A stretch of 41,519 bases of DNA from Purshia tridentata (Eukaryota > Streptophyta > Magnoliopsida > Rosales > Rosaceae), in NCBI GenBank assembly GCA_003254885.1, contig QANT01001122.1, forward strand, positions 1-41,519, written 5' to 3'. Both the position numbers and the translations under genes were made by a program. The notes beneath the pieces were generated by a model that made no database searches, was not told the origin of the DNA, and saw nothing but the letters and a program-made list of their open reading frames with translations. Below, in pieces: positions 11,301-23,103 of this stretch (the stretch's first letter is position 1; every line of letters begins with the position of its first letter).

Positions 11301-13779
11301 TTGTTGGTGGAAGGAGAATCAATCCTAACTAGCTAATTAAGGATACCAATCGAGTCGAGTCATGTTGTGTCCTGTTATGTTAAGTTTATCTCTAGTACTA
11401 ATGTTGTACTAACATAAGTACTTGCTTAATTAGTCGTGTGAAATAATTTTGTGTTAACTCTATCTATTTGCGAACTGTCTAATTTCATTGACATATACAA
11501 TTCTCAAGAATCAAGTATACCAGATTACGACCTTACTCATCACCCACATATATTTTTCATAAAGTAATTAACTCAATCTATTTGGGTCACATTTGATATC
11601 ACTTAGTGAAACTCACCAGTATAATTGAGTCTTTCATCCAATAGACTTCAAGATAGACATGTATCGATGCAGAGTTGTTGCAGACGCTCGCATTTTTTTG
11701 TTTTTGCTGACTTTCAGTGTCAAGCGTTCTGCAGTGAATTTTTTAAAACAGTCGAACAAGGCAACAAGCGCTCGGCACCGCTTCCTCCGTCGTTTTTTTA
11801 GGGTACTTTCCAACAATTCAACCCATACTTTCATAGGATATAGAATGAGACTCGTGGAAGTTATATGTTATGTTTAAACTCCGAAATTAAAATTTAATAT
11901 AAAACCGACAAACCAGTGTGAAATGCTCAAGAGAAAAAGAAAATGGTATTGTCGGGAGCTCAATACAGAAAATTCACAAAAATAAAAAATTGCGCTCCAT
12001 CCTTCCGCAACATATCCTATTCCACACATGTATAAACTTATAATTCACATAACGATTGTGGCCAAAAAAAAAATTCACACAACGATCTCTCTTGGTGGGA
12101 GACAACATGTTGTAGTACATGGCCTAAATGTTAGATTCCATTTAATGGGCAAAAAGGTAATCAATTTGACCAACATCAAGATGGGTAAGTTAGCCCAAAT
12201 GCGAACGCAACCTGAACTTGGGCTAGTTCAACAGCTAAGACCCATTTAGTTTGGGATTGGGTTGGGTTACAAATAAGGTTTGAGAACCTAAGTCCAACCT
12301 ACAGGCTACAACCCAAACCATGCGGTCACACACGCCCTTATTAAGTTATTCTGATAGTGTATTTGAGTTCCGATCCTCATTCCTACCTGTTGGCATGTCT
12401 TGGCATTTTGGAACTTCACTAAAATGGGATGGTGGTTATAGTTCTAGCAATCCGACCCAGCCTGCATGCTACCATAATCCAAATATCTGATCCAACCCAG
12501 TATCAAATAGTCAGCCCAAGCCCAATATAAATATACACAGTTTAGGGGAAAAAAACAAACAAAGGAATTCAGGACATTTTTTTTCCTTTCTCTAAGATGC
12601 AGGGAATCTTTTTGGTTTGGATTAAGGGATAAAAAATGAAAAGAAAAGAAAAGAAAAGGGCTTCTGCACCAATTTTTTTTACTGAACAAACCCAAATTAT
12701 GTTCATGTAAATGCTATGCATTTGAGCTAGCAGTTTTGAAAGAGGCCTTGATCAGTCGTTACAAGCACCTACCAAAATTAAGAAAGAAATTTATATAAGA
12801 AGAAAGAAAAGATGGAAATTTGATGGTGAGGTTGGGTCTTGTAGGACTTGTGATACTAGATGTGATCACTGTTTGTAAGCTGAATTGATTAACCATGACC
12901 CACCTGATATATGTAGACTAATTGCTTCGCTGACTTGCTCGATCTGATTGAACATTTTGCTTGGAAGTTGGAGCTAGCAACACATATTGCTGCACTATTT
13001 AGCAAGCTAGTTTTCTTCATTCTAAAATTGGATTGAGTTGGTGATCGAATTCAATCGTTTCAGATGGAAATTAAACCAAAAAGAAAAAACAACGACCAAT
13101 AAGCCTGGTTGGAATATTCTTTACCAAGTTTGGTTTAAATTTTGAAGGCTGTGACTTGCGGGTATTTATAGACTTTATTGTTGGTCCTAATATGGTATTA
13201 ATTAAGTTAAAGGGGAGGGATATACGGACAGTTGGACACTGTTCAATCAAAATTGTTCCTTATGATTATCACACACATTATTATTATACCTATTTATATT
13301 ATAGTGCTTCAAGTTGTCATATTCTTACGTGGACTGGTGTCCGTGGTTGTTTCTTTCTATAGTTGGCCTCATGCACTTTGTAGATTGCCATTACGAGAAA
13401 AATAAATTAAGAAAGTAGCAAAGCAACAAGTTCCTAATCCTAATTTTTGTTGCTACCAATTAAACTCCATTGTGAATCGTTTGTCTTGTCATCGCCAGTT
13501 CTTTACATGCAACTCTGCCTGTGGACTTTCCAGAATATATGCCATCCCATATGTCATTCTACATTAATCTTTAACAAAACAAGGCCTGTTTTTTGTCCTT
13601 TCTTTTCCCAGTAAATTAATTAGCATTTTGCTTTCTCCCCACGCGTGCTAGCTAGTAATAAAATTTGGCATTTTGCGATCGAACACATGGTGTTAAAATA
13701 ATGGCATCAGCATTTGTACGTGTGTCAAACCTTTTGCTAGTTCTGAATTTTAAGGGGTTGCATTAATCTTAATGCGCAC

Positions 13780-13984
13780 AAACAAATTAGGTTGACGGAT
13801 CACTTTTGTCTTAGATTTGATGCTAATTTGAGTGTGTCCTNTATATATATATATATATATTTCCAAAGTAATCAGAGCTAGATATTGTATGTCGTCTAAT
13901 TCCTACTAATAGTAACAGCTGCCAAACAAATTAGGTTGACGGATCACTTTTGTCTTAGATTTGATGCTAATTTGATTGTGTCCT
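13780..13984. repeat. Direct repeat of 61 bases flanking an N gap
   Basis: The block at 13780-13840 recurs at 13924-13984 with a single mismatch. The first copy runs straight into the N at 13841 and a TA microsatellite. This is either a recent local duplication or an assembly join at an unresolved repeat. Confidence 0.85.
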
Positions 13985-14580
13985 CCAAATTCAGCTGATG
14001 CAACTGACTTACTTCAAAGTTTGTGACAAGTATAGGAGATGATGGGCAAGCAAATTAACGTGATTTGAGAAGTTGAGTCACTTCCATTTTTAATATAATA
14101 CTAACAATATAGTTTTAATTGATTAATATAAGATTAGTACACAAAAGATTAATATTCAAAAAATTTCAAAATGATCATTTGGTATTTTCTTTTTCTTTAT
14201 CAAGTTTTAATGATTCTGTGTCTTACTTGATACTTAGGAAGTGGTCTATAAAATATGGACAATTAGTATATAATATATATAATCATTTCAAGGGATAATA
14301 AGTCGATATATATATATAAATGCAGAGCATTAGTTCCACATTAGATGTTGAACGAGCTAAATTTCTAATGAAATTTTTTTTTTGGCCAAAAAATGTCTAA
14401 TGAAACTTAAATACTCATTGAACGCTTCCACGAACTTATTAGTTTTAAATATATAACGAGTCACGTGACATAATTAATGTAAGTAGAGACTAGAGGGTGA
14501 CTGGCCTTCTTAATTCATAGATAAGTAGATAGATGTTTTATCTTTGGCACACGATATCTACATTATATATATATAGTAGT

Positions 14581-14617
14581 TTGTTTTTTGTTTTTTGTTT
14601 TTTGTTTTTTGTTTTCT
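14581..14617. repeat. (TTTTTTG)n microsatellite
   Basis: Repeated poly-T blocks each closed by a G, with a period of about seven bases. Confidence 0.8.
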
Positions 14618-15187
14618 TCTTTAATTGGTTGAGGTCCAAATTAATGCACCCGACTGATGCAAGCAACATAAAAGATGAATTGTGGAGTTGACATACAGAC
14701 AAGACGTACGGTTGATCCAAAGCTAAATTTTATACTATTTGACCCATGCTTCGATTCCATGCTTCTTCTTTTTTCTTTAATTAATTTGCTTAATTATAAT
14801 TTCATTATTTGCTCTTCTTTCATCTTCTTACCTGATCATGAAATTAAGACCCATCTGTAATATGCGCGCATCTGATCATTTGCATCTATAACGAGTTCTT
14901 TATATTAATTTTGCCAAATCTTTTAATTCTCTTGGGACTGGTATCGATATATTGATCAACTAATTAATCATATACTCCCTTTGAGCTGTTATTTAGAAGT
15001 TTGAAAACACAATTCATGAGTAGCTAGAATATATACATATATATATATATATAATTAAGAAAGTGCAAATTTATTTTGAACCATGACTGAGTACAGCCTA
15101 TTCCTTCTTCAGCTGATCCGCGAAATAAGAGGAAGATCGAGAAAAAAAGAAAGAAAGACATGCAATTAGCTAATTAATAAGCTAATT

Positions 15188-15383
15188 AGCTTCTAATTAA
15201 TTATGTAGAAAATGATGATGAGGGTCAGGTCCTCCGGGACTGACTCTCATAGGACGTTTCTCATACTTGCTTTCTTTTGTAAACGAGCTTCTAATTAATT
15301 ATGTAGAAAATGATGATGAGGATCAGGTCCTCCGGGACTGACTCTCATGGGACGTTTCTCATACTTGCTTTCTTTTGTAAACG
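15188..15383 (-). repeat. 98-bp tandem duplication of the CLE gene 3' end
   Basis: Two abutting units, 15188-15285 and 15286-15383, differ at only two positions. The right-hand unit is the functional 3' end of the CLE gene (last codons, stop and some 3' sequence). The left-hand unit lies after the stop codon in the transcript and encodes the same RVSPGGPDPHHH dodecapeptide, but in another frame because 98 is not a multiple of three. Confidence 0.95.
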
Positions 15384-15591
15384 CTGCCCCTTCCAGCACA
15401 TCTTGCTGGACTGTTGTTACCTTGTCTGCTTGATATTTTAAGGTAGCTCGGAATAATATTTGGCTGCTGCTTACCACGTTATTCCTCAAAGGCCGAGCTT
15501 GGGTACTCCTTGCTGCTGATGATGATAGTAGCAACACCAACAATATCATAATATTCCACAGCCTCAAACCTATCAATTTTGTCATTTCCAT
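15295..15591 (-). CDS. CLE-family signalling peptide precursor, CLE5/6-like
   Basis: Single exon, 98 residues. The N-terminal hydrophobic stretch (about 13-26, ending in SSSAARS) is a signal peptide; the variable region contains basic residues; the CLE dodecapeptide RVSPGGPDPHHH spans residues 83-94 and is followed by FLHN. The peptide differs from the Arabidopsis CLE5/6 type (RVSPGGPDPQHH, from memory) at one position. Both prolines that are usually hydroxylated (positions 4 and 7) are present. The start is the first ATG at 15591; a second ATG two codons later is a possible alternative. The 3' end lies inside a 98-bp tandem duplication, so a second copy of the peptide coding sequence sits in the putative 3' UTR. 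Confidence 0.92.
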   Translation of the reverse strand: MEMTKLIGLRLWNIMILLVLLLSSSAARSTQARPLRNNVVSSSQILFRATLKYQADKVTTVQQDVLEGAAFTKESKYEKRPMRVSPGGPDPHHHFLHN

Positions 15592-15654
15592 GCTCTAAAT
15601 TAATATTTTCCAGTGTGTTCTGGGCTCGTATGTTTAATTACAAGTTATTGTGGT

Positions 15655-15662
15655 TATTTATA
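15655..15662 (-). promoter_or_regulatory. TATA box of the middle CLE gene
   Basis: TATAAATA on the minus strand about 64 bases upstream of the ATG at 15591, implying a short leader of about 35 bases. Confidence 0.6.
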
Positions 15663-16062
15663 GATCTTCGAACATGATCGTATTTCTCTTTTTGTCTTAA
15701 TTGTAAACATATAATTAGTGGATGTGTTACGTGTATATATAGAATATATGAATTAAAGTTGTCCTATTATGTGTTAGTTATGTGTTGCCTAGACAAAGAT
15801 GACTCCAATTGTCGACGAGCCATATATAGCCATGCTTGGTTGCTATTGCTATATATCATCATAAAACAAAATGCCAGATTAATCATCAAAATACCTAAAG
15901 TCGATCATGTGCAATATGTAATTAAGGTATACATGGTTAATTAATAAAACTTAACAATACTGGGTTATTGGCCATGCAGATGAGGCTTAATTGGACAATA
16001 TAATATTTGGGCAAGCCAGCTTTGAAAAGTGACGTCAACTCTTTCTTTCAATATGATATGAG

Positions 16063-16443
16063 GAATGCTATCTACTTTCTCCAAATCTATCTTCTCTTTT
16101 ATTATTCTAATTTCACATCGTAAATTGATAATCAGAACCGTTCATATGTTAGATCTAATAATGAAGATTATCTCTATAAAAAATCAATCAAATTGAAAAT
16201 CGTTTGATTATGTGACTATAATAAAATAAACAGACACTATTGGTAACAATTTGATTCACCGTTAGTTTATTTATAATAATTACATGATTAAACGATTTCT
16301 GATTTATTTAATTTTTTCTAGAAATGATCTTCAAATAATTATATAAAATATCAACGGTTCAGATTGAAAAAATACATTTTGAAATATGAATAATAAAAGA
16401 GAAAGTCAATGAAAAAAGTAAAAAGAGAAGGTGAATAGCATTA
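16063..16443. repeat. Foldback MITE
   Basis: Left end GAATGCTATCTACTTTCTC and right end (inverted) AATGCTATTCACCTTCTC are terminal inverted repeats. Inner blocks are mirrored too: TCTCTTTTATTATTC occurs inverted on both sides, and an AACCGTT block near each end. Non-coding, about 380 bases. A target-site duplication could not be settled, so the superfamily is open. Confidence 0.7.
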
Positions 16444-16885
16444 TTTATATAATATATTAATTAAATTTCATTGTAAAAGGATGTGCATGTCTGTCCCATC
16501 AATAAATCTGTTCAAATCATATACTTTCCGACTCTTATCTCTCCAGGTTTGGAGATAAACCAAGGAGCGCATGCATGGATTGATCAAATCAAATATTGCA
16601 ATTTGCAATAGTGACGTGGTTACCATTCCGTGCATGATGATCAGAATTACACCGTACGTTTTGACATTTGATGACACTACAGTTAACTACTTTACGGATC
16701 CATATATATTTTTTCGTTAGATAACTGATCCATGCTGAGGTAAGCCAGAAAAATTATTGGGAGGACTTAATTATTTGTTTAATTAATGGACTCCACCTTG
16801 GAATTGGATGACCGACCTCTTATGGATTAGCCATATAGGCTAACGTATAAGATAAGACATAAATTGATTATGCAATTAAAATATA

Positions 16886-18150
16886 GGCTCAATTACAAAT
16901 TAATCTATTGAATTATAAGGGTACCTTCAAGTTATTGCTTAAATTAAAAAAACTTTCAAGTACATTTATAGACTATCTGAAATCATGCAATGTTAGTGAT
17001 TCTGTTAAATGCTGACATGGCTTTGTTGACTGGATTTTTTATAATGACATGGATGTGATGTGGATGCCACGTGGACAACAAATTAATAAGAAATGCTAAA
17101 TTATAAATTAGCGCATCTAACTGTATAGGTGCTTTCAAATTACTCTCTAAATTAAAAAACTTGCAAAATAAAGAGTACTTTCAAATTGTTCCCTAAATTA
17201 AAAAAATTTATAAAATAATAGAAAATTTTTTTTCTTACTCCTCCATCTATTTCTTGATTTCTTTTTTTTTCTTCTTGTTTTTAATTTTGATTATGGTGAA
17301 TTAATTATATGAAAATCCACACTATAGATCTGTACATTTTTAAATAAATCAAAAATACAATATTTTATATATAAATAAAGGGTTAATTACAAATAAATCA
17401 ATAAAACATTTCACAATTACATTTTAATCAATACATTTTTTTATAATTTTATTTTAGTTACTATTGACCAAAAGTAGATTGCCCTTAGTGATTAAAGTTG
17501 AATATAATTTCAAAACTCATTGACCATTATGGAAAAAGAAAATTTACATTGACCTTATGTAATATTAGAATATTTTATCGATTTAAATATCATTTTCTAC
17601 TTAAAAAACTTACAAAATATTAATAATAAAATTTTATTCTCTCTCTGATTTCGTTTTTTTCCTCCTTGTTTTTTAATTTGATTATGGTAAATTGATTGGA
17701 TTTAATTATGTGAAAACTCACACTACATATTTATACATTTTTTCTTTTCTTTTTGAATCCCATATGAACTAGCAAGTTTAGGAATTTCAACCCCAACTCG
17801 AGCCTCCCAAAATTTGGGAGCTCAAAGTCTGCCTTTTTCTTTCTGGGTTTTCTTCATTTTATTTGATTTTATATCTTAAAGTTTTTCTTTTGCGGTTTTT
17901 TTTGGATGAATATGGGTCTTCACCTCAAGATTGTGATGGTCTTCACCTCAAGATGTGAAATTTTTGGGACCTCTTATCCATCCTCATCCAGTTTATCAAC
18001 TTTCTCAAAATTGTAGATTAGAAAAAGTTGATAAATTGGATAAGGATAAATAAGAGGTCCCAAAATTTTCACATCTTAATAACCACTCAAGCCATCACAA
18101 CCACTCTTGACGTGTTGAAGACCCATTTTCACAAAAAAAAAAAAAAAAAN

Positions 18151-18181
<31 letters not shown>

Positions 18182-18750
18182 CCAAGATATAAAATTAAAG
18201 AAAATGAAGAAAGAAAAAGGCAGACTTTGAGCTCCCAAATTTTTGGAGCCTTGCGTTGAGATTGAGGTAGTTATAGTTGAAATTCCTAAGCTTGCTAGTT
18301 CATTTGGGATTTGAAAAACATAAGAAAATAAAAATATACAGATCTGCACTATGGGTTTTCATTATAATTAAATTCAATCAAATTAAAAAACAAGAAGAAA
18401 AAGAAAACGAAATCAGATAGAGAAATAGATGGTGGAGCAAGAAAAAAAAGTTTCTATTATTTTGTAATTTTTTATTATTTTGTAAGTTTTTTTAATTTAG
18501 GCAGCAATTTGAAAGTACCCATATAGTTTGATGGGCTAATTTGTAATTTAGCATTTTTTATTAATTTGTTGTCCACGTGGCATCCACGTCATTAAAAAAA
18601 ACTCAGTCAGCAAAGTCATGTTAGCATTTAACGGAATCACTAATGTTGCATGATTTCAAATAGTCTATGGATGTATTTGAAAGTTTTTTAAATTTATGGA
18701 GCAACTTAAAAATACCCTTATAGTTCAATTGACAAATTTGTAATTGAGTC
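16886..18750. mobile_element. Mutator-like (MULE) non-autonomous foldback element
   Basis: The left end GGCTCAATTACAAATT and right end (inverted) GACTCAATTACAAATT are long terminal inverted repeats. They are flanked by a perfect 9-bp target-site duplication TAAAATATA (16877-16885 and 18751-18759), the length typical of Mutator superfamily insertions. The arms pair over most of the element and meet near 18005. The left arm is longer because one of its segments is present twice (about 17185-17345 and 17590-17745) with unrelated AT-rich DNA between. No transposase coding remains. A long poly-A with an N gap lies in the right arm. Confidence 0.82.
18132..18178. repeat. Poly-A run with N gap
   Basis: About 47 A residues interrupted by one N at 18150, inside the right arm of the foldback element; the true length is uncertain. 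Confidence 0.9.
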
Positions 18751-19065
18751 TAAAATATATTAGGTGCCGCTATTCGGACTCAATTTTTTTATTAGTAATT
18801 CTAATGCACTTTTTACATTCAATTAAAAATTTGATTTTGAATTATTTAGTGTCAAATTTGAACAAAATGGACAGGGTTCCAAAATCATCCATCACATTTG
18901 TTTGCATCAATATTGTAGTGGGGTTAGAGTTTGTTAGAGAATTAAATGAAATGTGAATGGATAGTTAATGTTGGGAATACCCTTTTTTTTTTGGAGAGAA
19001 AAGGAGCTTATTTCATTTAAAACTTTAACTGTTGGGTATAGCCTATAGGCTTATAAGTGAACTGC

Positions 19066-19110
19066 TTTTTTTTTTTTTTTTTTTTTTTTTNNNNNTTTTT
19101 TTTTTTTTTT
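19066..19110. repeat. Poly-T run with five-N gap
   Basis: Poly-T on both sides of NNNNN at 19091-19095; an unresolved homopolymer. Confidence 0.9.
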
Positions 19111-21849
19111 AATATTATGTCCTTAAAAGTTAATTTACATTAGGGTAGAATAGTGTTAGGGATAGAAATGAAAAAGTTAGGGCTAAATAGCAGCACTCGA
19201 ATATATTTCCATAGATTATACTTCTTCAATTATATCTGAATGATTGAGCAGCAGAGCAGGTTCACCGCGCGGGCACAGAGTAATATCTCTGGGTTGGGAC
19301 TTGAGAGAAGGACTAGGAGGCCCTGGACTCATAAAAATTGCTGGTTATACTACATATGCTAGTGACCATTACAAAAATGATCATATCGTAAGAAGATTCG
19401 AGATAACTCTGTTAATAGATGCTAGTTCAGACTTTGATAATTAATCGATCCCTAAACCTATCATAATCCTAATTTATTTTAGCATCCACTCTCACTACTT
19501 GGACTAACCTCAAGAGCTCAGACTTTGTTGTTTTTGAATAGTTGAACTCATATGCTCTGTTTCTTCATATTACGTTGGCTTCGCATTTGGTTGCTGCTAT
19601 TTTGTCACTTGTTCCAAGCAATCTTGTGTCATTATGTCCCTAAGAGGAATACGTACTACATACATACATACATGCATACATATCTAATACATATTTCTGT
19701 GTATTTTATTCACATACTTTTGAAACAAATGCTGAAAGAGAAATCAAATAACTAAGATCTGTTAACACTCACAATCAATCCTACCTAGATATTTAACCCA
19801 TTAAAAAAGTTCACAATCAATGAATAATAAAGAAGGAAATCCTCTGCCATCTTGTCTTCAATCTCTATTTACTCTTCAAGGAATACTATCTATTAATGGT
19901 TATGCTGAAGATTAATTGTGTTGGTCACATGGTTTTCTATTATTACTAGTGATGATAACCTATGCTGAAGAGAATTTATATATGGGCGGGAAAGTAATTT
20001 GAATCCCTTTAATCGAGTGCACAAAATTCATTCACAACTAAGTGGCTAGTGATGTAACATGCAGTGGACAAAATACTATGAGCAGCAGCAATACTATAAT
20101 CTTTTCATAATACCAGGATCTGTCAAAAGATAGATTCCGAGGATTCATAGAATTAATGCAGTGGATTCCTTGCCTCCATAATCCATTAGTGGATTGAGAG
20201 GGTAAGATGGTATTGAGCTGAGAATAATTGAGCACTAACAAGATGAGACAAACTTCAATGCTCATAAGAAAACAAAAGATAACAACATTGATTGGCATCA
20301 TAAACAAATGACAGTTACTGATCCATATATAATTACATGTGGGGTTGTCCATCAGATTAAAGAGAAAAAAAATTGGATGGGGGATTTCAGTTTTGGTGCA
20401 TTCTGTGATTCCGTGTGGTAGTGGTTATACCTTGTACTTAGCCTCGTGCAGATACACATAAATAAACTAGTGGTTTTCATGAGACTTTGGCCTAAAGCTT
20501 AATGCATTAGTCCCTTTTTGTTATGGGGCATCCATGAAAGCGACCATGGTTTTTGGTCTTTTCCTACCTCATATCTCCTTCTCCACGCTCTATCTCATAC
20601 TTGCTTTACATTTGTCTCTAGCTAGCTATGTGAGTTTTGCTTTTATGCTCCTAGACAAAGTTTATAAGGACCTATCATGTTTTGGCTTACAAATATTAAG
20701 GTACGGCCAGAGGAGAATTGGGTGCTAGCGATCCGCAACATCAATTTTGAAGCTCTCTCAGCCAGTCAGCCTCTCACCATACATATCAAGGCATGCTGAG
20801 ACCTCAATTTTGCAAACTACTACTGGTAAATCGAAACAAAGTTGAACATAATTAGAATCAATAAGTTTCATATACATTGTTGATCAATTTCTTGACATCT
20901 TAAGTTTTTAAAGTCTAATAATTGTCTAATATGGCTTTCAACGATTAGCATGGAGCTTAAAAGGATCTTGTGTTTGATCCTAGCTCATTCGCCACTCTTT
21001 GTTATATATGTTTCTCTTGCTCTCACTCTCTCTTTATATCTATCCATCTTTTCAAGTGATTCATTCTCTAAAAGTTTAAGTTTTTCGAATCTAATGATTG
21101 TCTAACACACACAGCGTGTATATATATATATATAGTACCACATGTCATGTCAGAGTATTATATTTGATACATAGCTGTTAGTAATTGGAGCAGTTTTATA
21201 AGGTCTGAATATTTTCCATGCGAAAAAGGAAAAGAAACATCTCAGCCACAATTCTTCTAGTGGATATATTCAACTTATCATGGCTTAAAACCCAAAAGGA
21301 CATAGTGCTGATTTATTTTTTGGGGTTGTCTGTCTGCTTATTATATAGTTTAAAAGTACAAAAGGGTGTTTGACTTTGTTAATTTAGAGATGATGGTTGC
21401 CTTTTCCCTGTATAACACTTTGAAAAGCAGTTTAATTGTATATTCAAGGTGCTTGAATGCTTCAAGCATAATAGAAATTAAAAAGACTACATGAACCTAG
21501 TTGCAACTTGCAAGTTTCATATTGATCAAGCATAAAGAAAAAACAAAGCCAGATACGACCCTGTAAAAGAAACTAGGAGCCGTACTGCATGTTATAATGT
21601 TACGGGGTAAAAGAAGTCAACAACAAGTTCAAGCTTTGTATATTGTAGATAATAGAACATTAATAATTCTGAGCTCTCTCAATCACAAAATACTTTGGTC
21701 AATCCCGATGGCTTATATTGTGAATTTGTGATGTGACTTCATGATGATAAACATCTGTGAGAAGTCAACGTGATGACCTATATGTTTGCTTTGTCACTAC
21801 AAACATACATACCCATTTTCTAGGTTGCTAGCTAATCCTACACCGGTGA

Positions 21850-22309
21850 ATTTTCATAAAAACTTATTCCATGACCACCGGAAAAGTAGGATACCATTTT
21901 CTATAGGTTTTTTAATCAATTTACCCATATGAATTTTTGATTTGATGGGGCTCTTTAATTAAAAAAAAAATTCAATGTCAGCTTTGTTATATTCCGTCAA
22001 ATTTTTCAGTTAAAAATAAGGGTATTTTGATTTGTCTGGTCAAAGATTACTCTTTATCATATTCAACCTCAAACCCTTTATTTTTTAGTTTTTATCTCAA
22101 CTTTATCCCTACTTTTCACTCATCAAATCTCCAACAAATTAATTCAACAATCTTATAATTGTTTTTAAGTTGTAAATCTCATTTTCACAACCATATAAAA
22201 ATAATTCAAAAAAAATATATAAAACTCAAGATAATTGGTCACAAAGCTAAGCCACCATTGATGAAAATTCATAAAAACTTATTCCATGACCACTTGGAAA
22301 AGAATGATA
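21850..22309. repeat. Dispersed direct repeat, about 43 bases
   Basis: The block at 21850-21892 (CATAAAAACTTATTCCATGA is its core) recurs at 22265-22309 with a few changes, about 415 bases apart. A related TAGCTAATCCTA motif lies near both copies. This may mark the ends of a degraded insertion. Confidence 0.6.
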
Positions 22310-22775
22310 TATTGTGTTTTCTTATCCCTATGTCACTTCTAAGTGAGCATTAGCAACCGTTTTCTGTTACTTATATTAGCTAATCCTATCACTTTTCAGT
22401 ACTTTTAAAGCTTATTAATTATGAAAGCGATGCATTCTGTTTTCCACATTTGTTTTCTTCCCCATCATGATGTGGGAATTGAGAAAGTGATACTTCTTTA
22501 CCCTTTTTCCTACCATTATCCCATAAAAGGAAAAAAATTAATAACAAAACAAGATCAATTCAAGCACATATATTACTCACTGAACCATTGGGAGTACATT
22601 TTTATTTCAAGGACCAGGAATTGTGTGCAATACGAGTGACAAAATTACATGATGGATGATCATAACAAAATTCGAATTTGTTATGATGTACCTACGCACA
22701 CATATATACACACTGAGTTATTGGTAATTGCAACCCTTTGGCTCTCACTGAGTTCTGACTTCTGATTCTGTAGTA

Positions 22776-23030
22776 CTACTCATTTCTAGAGTGATGTCGT
22801 GGATCGGGACCTCCAGGACTCAATCGCTTGGGTTGGTAATGAGTTTTCTTTGCCTCTTGATTTCTTAACCAAACTTTTAGTAATTCCCTAGCTCCTCCAG
22901 CCAATGCTTGACTGTTCCTGCTGGTTAAGTTCCTCTTCTTCAGAATTGGTTTAAGAGGGCGTGTTTCTGAAGTTGAAAATAAAAGCAATACTAGGACAAT
23001 GCACACATAAAACCTCCAGCTAATAACCAT
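22776..23030 (-). CDS. CLE-family signalling peptide precursor, CLE1/3/4-like
   Basis: Single exon, 84 residues. A signal peptide (hydrophobic residues about 7-19), a basic variable region, and the CLE dodecapeptide RLSPGGPDPRHH at 69-80 followed by SRNE. From memory this dodecapeptide is identical to the Arabidopsis CLE1/CLE3/CLE4 peptide, which belongs to the root CLE group linked to nutrient responses; a similar role here is only inference. Start is the first ATG (23030), 60-70 bases downstream of a TATA box. It is the most canonical of the three CLE genes in the window. Confidence 0.93.
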   Translation of the reverse strand: MVISWRFYVCIVLVLLLFSTSETRPLKPILKKRNLTSRNSQALAGGARELLKVWLRNQEAKKTHYQPKRLSPGGPDPRHHSRNE

Positions 23031-23090
23031 TTTTTCTCTGAAGGTTGCATAAATGTGCTAGGCTTGGTAGAGACTCCATCTAAGAGGGGT

Positions 23091-23103
23091 AATATATATA
23101 TAG
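23091..23103 (-). promoter_or_regulatory. TATA box of the third CLE gene
   Basis: A CTATATATATATTA stretch on the minus strand about 60-70 bases upstream of the ATG at 23030. Confidence 0.5.

Larger units (their letters stand above)
8349..15187. other. Long intergenic region, no gene supported
   Basis: Nearly 7 kb of AT-rich DNA between two CLE genes. It holds TA microsatellites (about 10131-10150 and 15035-15052), a repeated 45-base motif (8590-8635 and 8688-8735), a 61-base direct repeat at 13.8-14.0 kb and a hexanucleotide repeat. Overlapping short frames on both strands at 11634-11877 are in a slightly GC-richer patch, but no domain is recognisable. I searched both strands by eye for other CLE-motif codings and found none. 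Confidence 0.5.
18760..22775. other. Intergenic, no gene supported
   Basis: AT-rich DNA between the MULE foldback and the third CLE gene. It contains a poly-T run with a five-N gap (19066-19110), a TA microsatellite near 21120-21134 and a dispersed direct repeat at 21.85/22.27 kb. Frames at 20038-20352 (-) and 20534-20728 (+) have hydrophobic stretches but lack a family motif and a convincing start context, so they are not called. Confidence 0.5.

Noticed and set aside
11634..11877. Overlapping frames on both strands (66 and 72 residues)
   Set aside because: Mirror open frames in one patch, no conserved motif, no splice-linked neighbours; probably a degenerate repeat.
18095..18349. 84-residue frame
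   Set aside because: Runs through a homopolymer with an N inside the MULE foldback element; artefactual.
20038..20352. 104-residue minus-strand frame with hydrophobic segments
   Set aside because: Looked at as a possible fourth secreted peptide of the CLE cluster, but it has no CLE, CEP or other peptide motif and has hydrophobic stretches at both ends.
20901..21106. Two similar 29-base blocks (TAAGTTTTT...GATTGTCTAA type)
   Set aside because: Several mismatches and low complexity; not strong enough to call a repeat family.
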